This document shows positions 16,273 through 24,608 of a DNA stretch of 35,500 nucleotides, piece after piece. The translations under genes and the position numbers were made by a program. The stretch is from NCBI GenBank assembly GCA_903935195.1, contig CAIZQW010000142.1:1-35500 (forward strand). Reading direction: 5' to 3'. A model generated the notes under the pieces. That model searched no databases and was not told the origin of the DNA. It was given only the letters and a program-made list of their open reading frames with translations. How positions within the stretch are numbered: position 1 is the first letter of the stretch; each line of letters begins with the position of its first letter. Source of the stretch: an uncultured bacterium. GTDB lineage: Bacteria > Verrucomicrobiota > Kiritimatiellia > RFP12 > UBA1067.

Positions 16273-16432
16273 TGGAAAAATGGAATAGAGGAATGATGGA
16301 ATGATGGGGATGCAGAATACTGTCTCCGGAAATCACAACACCCTCTCCATCTGGGCTTCAAATACGATGCTCAGATGGTTCTGCAAGAAGCTGATGTCTA
16401 TTATTCCACTATTCCACTACTCCATTATTCCG
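16273..16432. repeat. second inverted-arm element with four 8-mers per arm, overlapping the next gene's start
   Basis: The left arm 16273-16304 is TGGAAAAA, TGGAATAG, AGGAATGA, TGGAATGA. The right arm 16401-16432 is TTATTCCA, CTATTCCA, CTACTCCA, TTATTCCG, the complement of the same octamer type. The roughly 96-base centre differs from that of the copy at 5750-5904, so the conserved part is the arm unit rather than the interior. The right arm is translated as IIPLFHYSIIP at the N-terminus of the following gene. Confidence 0.75.
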
Positions 16433-18256
16433 ATCCGGTTCTCCCTGACATGTTGGGCGTTCGTCGTGAGCTGCTTTTCTTTCGACGCCTTCGCGGCTGA
16501 GCCGAACTACCTCTCGCCCTCCTCACTCGCAATGACCAAGGATGGCAAGACGCTCTATGTCGCCTGCCAGACCGCAGGCGAAGTCATGGTTTTCGACACA
16601 ACAACCGAGAAGGTCACGGCGCGCCATGCCCTCACCAATGTCCACCAATTTGCCCTCTCCCCTGACGAGCAGCGACTCTATCTCACGGGCGGGACCAGCC
16701 ATGGCACCCTCCAGGAGGTAGACTTGAAGACAGGGAAGGCCTTGCGGTCTTTTTCTGCTGGGCATACACCGATGTCTCCCCTTGTCACACAGGATGGCAA
16801 GCGGCTCTTCTATTGCAATCGTCATGCCCGTACCGACCAGCCGGATATCCATGAGCTAGATATTACAACAGGCAAGATCCTGCGTTCCGCCAAGGCCATT
16901 CGCGAACCCGTGAAGCTGTGTCTGTCCAAGGATGAGCAGACGCTCTGGGCCTTCAACCACCTGCCCCTGATGGAGGCCAATCGCTCAAATGTCTTCACCT
17001 CCGTCTCGGTCTATGACGCAAAGACCTTCAGACAAAAAGCAAAACTCGATCTGCCCTCTGGCTCCTTCGCCATTCGGGACGCAGTGATGAGCCCTGACGG
17101 GAAATATTGTTTTGTCACCCATACCATTGGACGTTTCACCGTTCCAACAACCCACCTAGATCGAGGCTGGATTAACACCAGCGCCATCTCAGTCTTGGCT
17201 GTCGAAAAATGCGCTTACCTGAATACGGCATTACTGGACGACACCACGCGTGGTGCAGCCAACCCCTGGGGCGTCACCATCACCCCTGATGGCAAGTGGC
17301 TCTGTATCACCGCCTCGGGCATCCACGAATTACTCGTAATTCCTGTCGCTGATTTTTTGAAACGCCTTGCTGCCTGCGCGAACCCGAAGGAGGTCGTCAA
17401 CAACCTCTCCTTCTTGTATGGCGCAAAGACAAGATTACCCCTTGAAAAATGCCTAGGTCCGCGCGCAGTAGTCGCCTCAGGGGATCGCGTCTATTCTGCA
17501 AACCGCTTTTCGGACAACCTCGCTGTCGTCCAAATGTGGGATGACGGCCCAGGCGGTGTCGTACCGCTCCCACTGGTCGAGAAGCCAAAAGAGCCCGACC
17601 TCGTGCGTCATGGCGAACGGATCTTCAATGACGCCACACTCTGTTACCAGCAATGGCAGAGCTGTGCAAGTTGCCATCCCGACACCCGTTCAGACGGCAC
17701 CAACTGGGATTTGCTAAATGATGGCATCGGCAATCCAAAGCAATCCCGCAGCATGCTCTACTCCCACAGGACCTCACCGGTCATGATCACCGGCATCCGA
17801 GAGTCCGCTGAGATCGCGGTTGAAAAGGGCTTCACCATGATCCAGTTCCAGTCCGTGACCCCCTTCTATCTCGATACGGTCAACGCCTATATCAAATCGC
17901 TTGAACCTGAACTCAGCCCCTATCGCAACCCCGATGGTTCCCTTACCGCAGCTGCCGTGCGCGGCAAAGTTATTTTTGAAGGCAAGGCTGAGTGCATTAA
18001 GTGTCATACGCCCCCCTATTATGGCGATAAAAAACCGTACGTCCTGGGCCTCGGCTCAGACAACGAACGCACCCGCGCTTTCTGCACCCCTATCCTGATC
18101 GAGGTTTGGCGCACAGCCCCCTATATGTACGACGGCCGCGCACTCTCTATGGAGACCGTCATCACCACTGACAACAGCAATAATAAGCACGGCAACACCA
18201 AAAACCTCTCCAAAAAAGAGGTCCGCGACCTCGGCGAATACGTCAACTCGCTGTAA
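16394..18256 (+). CDS. exported YVTN beta-propeller protein with MauG/cytochrome c peroxidase-like dihaem domain
   Basis: From the preferred ATG at 16394 this is 620 residues. A hydrophobic signal ending DAFAAEP is followed by a seven-bladed YVTN-type propeller (SLAMTKDGKTLYVACQTAGE, FALSPDEQRLYLTGG, TPDGKWLCITASG). The C-terminal domain has two haem c motifs, CASCH (424-428) and CIKCH (534-538). RTAPYMYDGRAL is typical of the dihaem peroxidase/MauG family, as is the text after the first haem (DGTNWDLLNDGIGNPKQSRS). Such proteins reduce peroxide or oxidise a partner protein in the periplasm. It follows the HZS-alpha-like gene and likely works with it. The ORF track begins at 16301, inside a repeat; both candidate starts lie in or between repeat arms, and only AAGAAG precedes the chosen ATG. 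Confidence 0.82.
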   Translation: MSIIPLFHYSIIPIRFSLTCWAFVVSCFSFDAFAAEPNYLSPSSLAMTKDGKTLYVACQTAGEVMVFDTTTEKVTARHALTNVHQFALSPDEQRLYLTGGTSHGTLQEVDLKTGKALRSFSAGHTPMSPLVTQDGKRLFYCNRHARTDQPDIHELDITTGKILRSAKAIREPVKLCLSKDEQTLWAFNHLPLMEANRSNVFTSVSVYDAKTFRQKAKLDLPSGSFAIRDAVMSPDGKYCFVTHTIGRFTVPTTHLDRGWINTSAISVLAVEKCAYLNTALLDDTTRGAANPWGVTITPDGKWLCITASGIHELLVIPVADFLKRLAACANPKEVVNNLSFLYGAKTRLPLEKCLGPRAVVASGDRVYSANRFSDNLAVVQMWDDGPGGVVPLPLVEKPKEPDLVRHGERIFNDATLCYQQWQSCASCHPDTRSDGTNWDLLNDGIGNPKQSRSMLYSHRTSPVMITGIRESAEIAVEKGFTMIQFQSVTPFYLDTVNAYIKSLEPELSPYRNPDGSLTAAAVRGKVIFEGKAECIKCHTPPYYGDKKPYVLGLGSDNERTRAFCTPILIEVWRTAPYMYDGRALSMETVITTDNSNNKHGNTKNLSKKEVRDLGEYVNSL

Positions 18257-18401
18257 CACCTGTCTTCGCCACCTTGTCTTTCTTGAACAGCAAGCGCATT
18301 TTTTTGCCCTTAAATAAAAAAAACTCTGCCTATTTTACATATCTTTCTGTATACTTTTCCCCAACCGACAAAAGCGTCTTTTTAAACGAAAGTAGGTAAT
18401 T

Positions 18402-19925
18402 GTGAGTGACACCCCCGTTGGCTTTGATAATGACAAATATCTAGAAGAACAAACTGCAGCCATTGTGAAGCGGGCTGCACAAAATGGCAACAAACTTTAC
18501 CTCGAGTTTGGCGGCAAGATGATGCAGGATATGCACGCTGCGCGGGTGCTCCCTGGCTATGATCCGAATGTGAAACTGCGTTTGCTCCAGAAGCTGAAAG
18601 ATTCTGCCGAAATCCTCCTCTGCATCTACGCAGGTGATATTGAGCGGAAAAAGATGCGTGCCGACTTCGGCATCTCGTATGACGTGGATGCCATGAAGCT
18701 GATTGATGGGTTGCGAAGCTGGGGTCTCGTCGTCAATGCCGTGGTGATTACCCGTTTTACAGGTCAGCATGCAGCCAAGCAGTTTAAGGCGCGTTTGGAA
18801 AAACGCGACATCAAAGTCTATTATCACTATGTGACGCAAGGATATCCCACCGACGTCGAAACGATTGTGAGCGACGACGGCTATGGCGCCAATGATTTTG
18901 TCCCGACAACGCGACCGATCGTGGTCGTCACTGGCCCTGGACCTGGAAGTGGCAAACTCGCAACCTGTCTCTCCCAGCTCTATCACGAACGTCGTTCAGG
19001 CCGCGTTGCCGGATATGCCAAGTTTGAGACCTTTCCGATCTGGAACCTCCCCCTGTCGCATCCCGTCAATGTCGCGTATGAAGCTGCGACCGCTGACCTG
19101 CACGACTGCAATTTGGTCGACCCCTACCATCTCCAGGCTTATAACGAAATCTGCATCAATTACAACCGGGACGTTGACGCCTTCCCTTTGTTGCGTGCGA
19201 TCTGGGAGAAGATGACCAAGGAACCTTGTCCCTACAAATCGCCCACCGATATGGGTGTCAACAGGGCTGGCTTCGGTATTGTCAATGACGAGATTGTCTG
19301 CCAGGCTTCCAAGCAGGAGATCATCCGCCGCTATTTCCGCCATTTGTGCGAACACAGCTCGGGGCAGGTCGAATTTGCGACTGTTGATCGCTGTGAAGAG
19401 ATCATGCTCCGCATGTCACTTTCCCCAGAAGACCGCGATGTCGTACGTCCAGCCCGCAAGGCAGGACAAGAGGCCATGGAGAGCGGCAAGGGACGCAAGG
19501 GCATCTTTTGTGGTGCAGCCATCAAGCTCCGTGACGGCAGGATCATCTCCGGCAAAAACTCGGAACAGTTCCACGCGGCAGCCAGCATGGTGCTCAATGC
19601 GATCAAGGAACTCTCCGGAATCCCAGACCAGATCCACCTCATCGCACCTCAAGTCGTGCAATCCATTGTCCACATGAAGCATGACATCCTCAAGGGCGAT
19701 TATTGCACACTAAACTTGGACGAGGCGCTAATCGGTCTCGCGATCAGTTGTGCGACTAACCCTGCAGCTCAGATCGCCATGGAGCGTCTGATTGATTTGC
19801 GGGATTGCGAGATGCACATGACACACATGGTGACCCCGGGCGACGAGGCTGGTTTAAGGCGCCTTGGCATTCGTTGCACAAGCGACCCCTTCTTTGCCTC
19901 TGCCGACCTCTTTATTGATACATAA
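18402..19925 (+). CDS. DUF1846 family protein
   Basis: A 507-residue cytoplasmic protein matching the DUF1846 family by length and signature text (GFDNDKYLEEQTAAIVKRA, KLYLEFGGKMMQDMHAARVL). A glycine-rich P-loop-like segment, VVTGPGPGSGKLATCLSQLY, lies near residue 180, and a later conserved stretch is YKSPTDMGVNRAGFGIV. The function of the family is unknown; the loop suggests nucleotide or phosphate binding. It starts with GTG, with AGGT 6 bases upstream. It ends 3 bases before pgpA, so the two are probably translated together. The 145-base gap upstream has an A/T-rich stretch and a possible TATACT -10, but no convincing full promoter. Confidence 0.85.
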   Translation: MSDTPVGFDNDKYLEEQTAAIVKRAAQNGNKLYLEFGGKMMQDMHAARVLPGYDPNVKLRLLQKLKDSAEILLCIYAGDIERKKMRADFGISYDVDAMKLIDGLRSWGLVVNAVVITRFTGQHAAKQFKARLEKRDIKVYYHYVTQGYPTDVETIVSDDGYGANDFVPTTRPIVVVTGPGPGSGKLATCLSQLYHERRSGRVAGYAKFETFPIWNLPLSHPVNVAYEAATADLHDCNLVDPYHLQAYNEICINYNRDVDAFPLLRAIWEKMTKEPCPYKSPTDMGVNRAGFGIVNDEIVCQASKQEIIRRYFRHLCEHSSGQVEFATVDRCEEIMLRMSLSPEDRDVVRPARKAGQEAMESGKGRKGIFCGAAIKLRDGRIISGKNSEQFHAAASMVLNAIKELSGIPDQIHLIAPQVVQSIVHMKHDILKGDYCTLNLDEALIGLAISCATNPAAQIAMERLIDLRDCEMHMTHMVTPGDEAGLRRLGIRCTSDPFFASADLFIDT

Positions 19926-19928
19926 TGC

Positions 19929-20432
19929 ATGAAATCATTTAAAGATTCTCTCTTTGTCTTTATTGGAAGCGCCTTCGGCCTGGGACTTATGCCGATTGCG
20001 CCAGGCTCCTTTGGGGCGCTCTTGGGCGTTGCGATGCACCTGTCGATCCTCTGCTGGCTTCCCAACCAGCTCCTATATCAATTCGTGGCGCTCGTAGCGT
20101 GTCTGGTCGGAACCTCGCTGGTGCACTTCCTGCTCAACTCGTGGGCTGAACGCTACTACAACGACACAGACTCCGGCAACTTCGTTTTGGACGAAATTGT
20201 CGGTTACTTGGTTGTCCCCATTATCCTGATCGCCTACACGACACCTCCGTGGTGGTATATTCCTTTGGCGGGTTTTTTCATCTTCCGTATCTTTGACATC
20301 ATCAAGCTCCCTGTTGCCCGTTATATAGACAGAAACTGGCATAATGCATGGGGTGTTTTGCTGGATGATGTGGTGAGTGCCATCTACGCGGCGGGTGTTG
20401 TCTGGTTCTTGGGCTGGTGCATTTGGGGATAA
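19929..20432 (+). CDS. pgpA: phosphatidylglycerophosphatase A
   Basis: A 167-residue inner-membrane enzyme that removes phosphate from phosphatidylglycerophosphate to give phosphatidylglycerol. The PgpA motifs are all present: GLGLMPIAPGSFGALLG near the start, FVLDEIVGYL in the middle, and FRIFDIIKLPVARYID with WGVLLDDVVSAIYA near the end, together with four hydrophobic segments. The length is normal. It begins 3 bases after the DUF1846 stop without its own Shine-Dalgarno, which suggests translational coupling. Cardiolipin synthase, which uses the product phosphatidylglycerol, is encoded about 2.5 kb away on the other strand. Confidence 0.93.
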   Translation: MKSFKDSLFVFIGSAFGLGLMPIAPGSFGALLGVAMHLSILCWLPNQLLYQFVALVACLVGTSLVHFLLNSWAERYYNDTDSGNFVLDEIVGYLVVPIILIAYTTPPWWYIPLAGFFIFRIFDIIKLPVARYIDRNWHNAWGVLLDDVVSAIYAAGVVWFLGWCIWG

Positions 20433-20491
20433 TCGCAAGGGGCCGACCAGAGGGATCCGTTAGCCGACACGAATTTTTTTAAACTCTTTTT

Positions 20492-20520
20492 TTGAAATTA
20501 GAGCCAAATTATAGTAATAT
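20492..20520 (+). promoter_or_regulatory. strong sigma70-type promoter of argC-parB
   Basis: TTGAAA (20492-20497) and TAATAT (20515-20520) are separated by exactly 17 bases in AT-rich DNA. The predicted start is about 20 bases before the argC ATG, and AGGAG lies at 20540-20544. A 10-bp palindrome AAAACGTTTT directly follows the -10 (20521-20530) and could be an operator, though it is short. Confidence 0.65.
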
Positions 20521-20546
20521 AAAACGTTTTCGAAAGAAGAGGAGTT

Positions 20547-21602
20547 ATGATTCGAGTCAAAGTTGTTGGAGCCACCGGGTATGGTGGGGTGGGAATTACC
20601 GAATTAGTGTTGCAACATCCAGAGGCGAAGTTGTGCGCTCTTGTTGCGCGTGACGATGTCGGACACAAGATCTCTGATGTCTATCCCCACTTAGATGGTT
20701 TTTGTGACATGCCTGTCTTGGCTGCTGACGATCCCAACGCAAATGAACCCGCTGACGTGGTGTTCTTCTCAACGCCCGATCAAGTCGGAATGCATGACGC
20801 ACGTAAAGAACTTTCCAAGGGCGCCAAAGTCATTGACTACAGCGGTGATTTTCGTTTCACGACCTCAGAAGCCTACGCCGACTATGCCACGCGTATTGGA
20901 AAATCTCCAGCCCATGCCTCTCCTGACTTACTCGGAAGTAACGCCTATGGACTCGCTGAGCTCCACCGCGCAGAAATCGCTCAAGCAAAAATCGTGGGCA
21001 ACCCGGGATGTTTTGCATGTAGCTGTATTCTCGGCATGGCTCCAGCCGTAAAGCATGCCATTGTGGAACCCTACAGTATCATCTGCGACTGTAAGACAGG
21101 GGTCTCCGGCGCCGGCAAGAAGGTAAGCCCCACCTTTCATTACCCCGCACGTTACGAACAGATGAATGCCTATAAGCTCGCAGGCCATCAGCATGTCTGC
21201 GAGGTCGAACGCGAACTCAGCCTCCAGGCGGGACGCGACATCAAGGTGACCTTCACCGCACAGGTGGTGCCCGTCTGCCGTGGCATCCTATCAACGCTCT
21301 ATGGAACCTTGACAGCCCCCATGACCGAAGCTGAGGTCATCACCCTCTATCGTGAATTTTTTAAAGAGAGCCCGTTCGTCCGTATCTACGGCAGCACTGC
21401 TGCAATCGGTACACTCCACGTGCGTGGCACTAACTTTTGCAATCTCATTGTCAGCGTAGATACGCGCGTTAACCGCCTCCGCATCGTAGCTCATATTGAC
21501 AACCTGATGAAGGGACAAGCCGGCTCCGCCCTTCAAAACATGAACCTGATGTTTGGCCTCCCGGAGAATATGGGCCTCCATCGTTCAGGAATTTATCCAT
21601 GA
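20547..21602 (+). CDS. argC: N-acetyl-gamma-glutamyl-phosphate reductase
   Basis: A 351-residue cytoplasmic enzyme of arginine biosynthesis that reduces N-acetyl-glutamyl-phosphate to the semialdehyde with NADPH. The N-terminal nucleotide loop VVGATGYGGVGITELVLQHP, the catalytic cysteine in VGNPGCFACSC, and the GVSGAGKK and HQHVCEVERE segments are all typical of ArgC. The length is normal. It overlaps parB by four bases (ATGA), so the two share a message driven by the promoter just upstream. No other arginine gene lies beside it. Confidence 0.95.
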   Translation: MIRVKVVGATGYGGVGITELVLQHPEAKLCALVARDDVGHKISDVYPHLDGFCDMPVLAADDPNANEPADVVFFSTPDQVGMHDARKELSKGAKVIDYSGDFRFTTSEAYADYATRIGKSPAHASPDLLGSNAYGLAELHRAEIAQAKIVGNPGCFACSCILGMAPAVKHAIVEPYSIICDCKTGVSGAGKKVSPTFHYPARYEQMNAYKLAGHQHVCEVERELSLQAGRDIKVTFTAQVVPVCRGILSTLYGTLTAPMTEAEVITLYREFFKESPFVRIYGSTAAIGTLHVRGTNFCNLIVSVDTRVNRLRIVAHIDNLMKGQAGSALQNMNLMFGLPENMGLHRSGIYP

Positions 21603-22639
21603 GTACGAAAAACGCAAAGCAGAAAAAACAGGCCGTCCAAGCGACGACAAGCAAGTCAACCCCCACCCCGAACAAGCATCCGCGTCCGGGACTTGGAAAA
21701 GGATTTGGATTGCTCATTGGCAACACGACCCTCTCAAAGCATACGTCACAGATGCCGACCATTCCTCCGCATCAGTCGCCTGCTACCGCTGGTTTGTTGC
21801 CGACCGCGGTCCCCTCGCACGCCATTCATGATATTCCGCCTGGAGAGATCGAGCGCTCGCCTTGGCAACCCCGTCATATTTTCGATGAAGAGACGCTTGC
21901 CGAGCTCACCGAATCCATCAAGGTCAAGGGAATCATCTCGCCCTTAATTTGCCGCAAGAATGCCAACGGACGGTACGAGCTCATCGCTGGCGAACGCCGC
22001 CTGCGCGCGGCGATCGCAGCGGATCTGAAAAAAGTTCCTGTGATTCTGATGGAGGCCGAGGATCGAGTCGCAGCTGAAATCGCGATTATTGAAAATATTC
22101 AACGCCAAGACCTTAATATCATTGAAGAGGCAGAGGGCTACCGAACGCTAGCTGACCACTTCAATCTCACGCAACAGGAGGTTGCTGAACGCGTCGGCAA
22201 GCCTCGTACCAGCATTGCAAATGTTGTGCGTCTTTTGGATCTTCCCGATGAGGTGAAGCAGTTTATCGCTGACAAACGCCTCTCGACTGGCCACGCCAAG
22301 GTGCTCCTGGGGTTGACCGATGTCACCGAACAGACCTTGCTAGGACGCAAGTGCGTCACTGAAGAGATGACGGTCCGTTCTCTTGAGAAACTGATCCAGC
22401 GTCGCAAGGCGGCCAGTGATGGCACACAAGAGCGTAAACGCGGCACCCCTGATCTTCCTGAGAGCTACCTGCGCGACCTGACAGACCGCATGCACAAGCA
22501 CTTTGGCACGGCTGTACGCCTAACGCCAGGTGTTACACATGCCAATGGCCGGCACACCAAGGGATTGCTCGAAATTGACTTCTATGATAACGACGACCTT
22601 GACCGTCTGCTCTCGATCCTCGGTATTAAGATTGACTGA
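21599..22639 (+). CDS. parB: ParB/Spo0J family chromosome partitioning protein
   Basis: A 346-residue DNA-binding CTPase that loads at parS sites near the origin and helps segregate chromosomes. After a basic, Pro-rich N-terminal tail come the ParB core boxes: SPWQPRHIFDEETLAELTES, LIAGERRLRAA (CTP-binding arginines) and IIENIQRQDLNIIEEAEGY. A helix-turn-helix (LTQQEVAERVGKPRTSIAN) and a C-terminal dimerisation region follow. The start overlaps the argC stop as ATGA. The usual partner parA is not upstream; argC takes that place. No parS-like TGTTTCACGTGAAACA was found by eye in the window. Its position about 14 kb from the DnaA-box cluster suits an origin-proximal ParB. Confidence 0.93.
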   Translation: MSTKNAKQKKQAVQATTSKSTPTPNKHPRPGLGKGFGLLIGNTTLSKHTSQMPTIPPHQSPATAGLLPTAVPSHAIHDIPPGEIERSPWQPRHIFDEETLAELTESIKVKGIISPLICRKNANGRYELIAGERRLRAAIAADLKKVPVILMEAEDRVAAEIAIIENIQRQDLNIIEEAEGYRTLADHFNLTQQEVAERVGKPRTSIANVVRLLDLPDEVKQFIADKRLSTGHAKVLLGLTDVTEQTLLGRKCVTEEMTVRSLEKLIQRRKAASDGTQERKRGTPDLPESYLRDLTDRMHKHFGTAVRLTPGVTHANGRHTKGLLEIDFYDNDDLDRLLSILGIKID

Positions 22640-22695
22640 TCGACGCGCGTCATTGTTCGAACTCTTCTAGGGCATATTAATTTAATGTGCAGTCC

Positions 22696-22862
22696 CTCAC
22701 AGAGGCACAGAGGGCACAGAGAAATCTGTATCCCGAATGAATACTTTTGTGTTGTGTTTTTCTATAAATGATAGAAACTTCTATATATTAAACTAGCTTA
22801 TCCATTTATCAGAACAACCGATTGGGATTTTCTTCCTCTGTGAACTCTGTGGGCTCTGTGAG
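22696..22862. repeat. intergenic inverted-arm element with three 9-mers (NNCACAGAG) per arm
   Basis: The left arm 22696-22722 is CTCACAGAG, GCACAGAGG, GCACAGAGA. The right arm 22836-22862 is CTCTGTGAA, CTCTGTGGG, CTCTGTGAG, i.e. three copies of the same nonamer in opposite orientation. The AT-rich centre contains a perfect 7-bp hairpin TTTCTAT-AAATG-ATAGAAA (22759-22777). It fills the 242-bp gap between the convergent parB and cls genes. The design matches the TGGAATAN elements but uses a different unit and copy number. The inner hairpin could serve as a terminator for either gene. Confidence 0.72.
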
Positions 22863-22881
22863 AAAGAAACAGTTGCACTTT

Positions 22882-24393
22882 TTAAGCGATCGGATGGAAG
22901 AGATTAAAGAAGTTCTCAAGCAGGTGCTGGCTCCTCGACCTTAAGCGCCACTGCGAGTACTCGATTTCGTCCGCATGATCCAAGTCATCTTGAATCACAA
23001 AGCGGAGCCTTTCGGCAAAGAGCGAATCAAAGATTGCGAGATTCGTCTCGTAGTTGAGTTTCAAACTTCGGGAGTCCATATTCGTACTCCCGACAATCGC
23101 AACCTCCCCATCAATCACCATGGCTTTCCCATGAATAAACGGTGGTTTACGCTCAAAAATCCGCACACCCGCCATCAGAAGTCTCGTATAGAGTGCTCGC
23201 GAGGCAAAACGGATGCTGGGATGATTATTGATAGAGGGGACAAGAATCTTAACATCCACCCCACGAAAGGCCGCCTGTTGCAAGGCCAAGACCAGCGCTT
23301 CTGGAGGCACCAGATAGGGTGTCACGATGAGGATCTGTTTGCAGGCCAGATTCGTCGCAGCAAAAAAGGCGTTCAAGGCTGCGTGGAGTTCATCGCTGGT
23401 GGGACTACTATTCTGGACACAGGCCGCCATGTTTCCTGAAACGATGGGTCTCGGAAAATGATTCGCGCAAAGCAAGGCTTCAGACGACTCATCATTCATA
23501 TAATACCAGTCCCGAAGGAACGTGTACTGAAGTTCCGACACGATCGGGCCTACAACCCTAAAATGATAGTCCATCACGCCAGCAGTCGTTCCCTTTGGGA
23601 GATAGACATCATGGAAATTAACACCGCCTGTGTAGGCAATCTTGCCATCCAGCACGAGGATCTTGCGATGGTTTCTCAACGAGAACTGGAACTTCCGTTT
23701 AAAGATATTCGCCTGCGAGAACCCCACCATATGGAGATTAGGCACCTTGCGGTACTGCCAAAAGAAGAGTCGGAAACTCGCCCCTGCCGACCCGAAGGCA
23801 TCGTACATCACCCGCACGCGAACCCCTGCCCTCGCACGCTCGCACAAAACCTCCATCACGCGCCGCCCGACATCGTCATCGTTCAAGATATAGGTCGAAA
23901 GATGAATATGGTCTTTTGCCTGTTGCATCTCTTTTAACATCGTCTCCAACACCTGCTCGGCATTTTCGCAGATACGGATGTCATTTCCGCCTAGTAGCGG
24001 AAAGTCCGGCGCATAGTGCGACAACAAGTGGGCTAGTCGTCCAGCACCCGAATCAGGGAGTTGAACCTGAAACTTACTCCGATGAAACACAGGGGCGACC
24101 TCCTCTTCGACTCCCGTACCCCCACGCCAGCTAGCAAAGAAGGTTCGATCTGACGTCTGCTTCTTAAAGGCCTTGCGCGGAGTGGTGTTAATTCCGAAGA
24201 GGAGATAGGCAACAAAGCCAACCAGCGGAAAGGCGGTTACACCAATGATCCAGAGCAGGGATGTACGCGCTTCGCGTGGTTTTGCAAGCACATGAAAGAT
24301 GACGACAAGCGTGAGCACGACATGCAGGAGAGTCCCTAAACCAATGGATTCGGGCAAGGTTAACGAATGAAAAAAATGAAGGATAGCATGCAT
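22882..24393 (-). CDS. cls: cardiolipin synthase (phospholipase D family)
   Basis: A 503-residue inner-membrane enzyme that condenses phosphatidylglycerol into cardiolipin. The N-terminus has two membrane helices (LGTLLHVVLTLVVIFHVLA, LLWIIGVTAFPLVGFVAYLL), as in the PLDc_N region. Two HKD catalytic motifs follow, HRKILVLDGKIAYTGG and HGKAMVIDGEVAIVGSTNMD, with ETNLAIFD after the second. The length is normal for bacterial ClsA-type enzymes. Convergent with parB across a repeat element and divergent from the aminotransferase gene. The Shine-Dalgarno before the ATG is not clear. Confidence 0.92.
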   Translation of the reverse strand: MHAILHFFHSLTLPESIGLGTLLHVVLTLVVIFHVLAKPREARTSLLWIIGVTAFPLVGFVAYLLFGINTTPRKAFKKQTSDRTFFASWRGGTGVEEEVAPVFHRSKFQVQLPDSGAGRLAHLLSHYAPDFPLLGGNDIRICENAEQVLETMLKEMQQAKDHIHLSTYILNDDDVGRRVMEVLCERARAGVRVRVMYDAFGSAGASFRLFFWQYRKVPNLHMVGFSQANIFKRKFQFSLRNHRKILVLDGKIAYTGGVNFHDVYLPKGTTAGVMDYHFRVVGPIVSELQYTFLRDWYYMNDESSEALLCANHFPRPIVSGNMAACVQNSSPTSDELHAALNAFFAATNLACKQILIVTPYLVPPEALVLALQQAAFRGVDVKILVPSINNHPSIRFASRALYTRLLMAGVRIFERKPPFIHGKAMVIDGEVAIVGSTNMDSRSLKLNYETNLAIFDSLFAERLRFVIQDDLDHADEIEYSQWRLRSRSQHLLENFFNLFHPIA

Positions 24394-24516
24394 ATCAATT
24401 CAACGACAAATCACCAAGGCTCTTTCAGATTGAGCCATCTGCTTTTAATTCGAAGTCACTATATCACAAACTCACGATAAATCGCAAAAAAAATCTACTT
24501 TTGGCCCTGCCATCGC

Positions 24517-24546
24517 TTGACTGTCTATAGCAAGATTGAGTATTAT
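24517..24546 (+). promoter_or_regulatory. probable promoter of the aminotransferase gene set
   Basis: TTGACT (24517-24522) and TATTAT (24541-24546) are separated by 18 bases, placing the start about 55 bases before the ATG at 24609. It lies in the 215-base divergent gap with cls. The overlapping ORF-track entry at 24517 is spurious. Confidence 0.5.
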
Positions 24547-24608
24547 TTAACCTTTCTGGATAAAGGGGTTTTCCATACCAACGTCCAGAAAAACAAGGAG
24601 ACCAAAAT

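Noticed and set aside
22640-22881. CRISPR array or tRNA in the parB-cls gap
   Set aside because: The repeats are 9-mers in tandem without spacers and in inverted arms; no cloverleaf can be formed.
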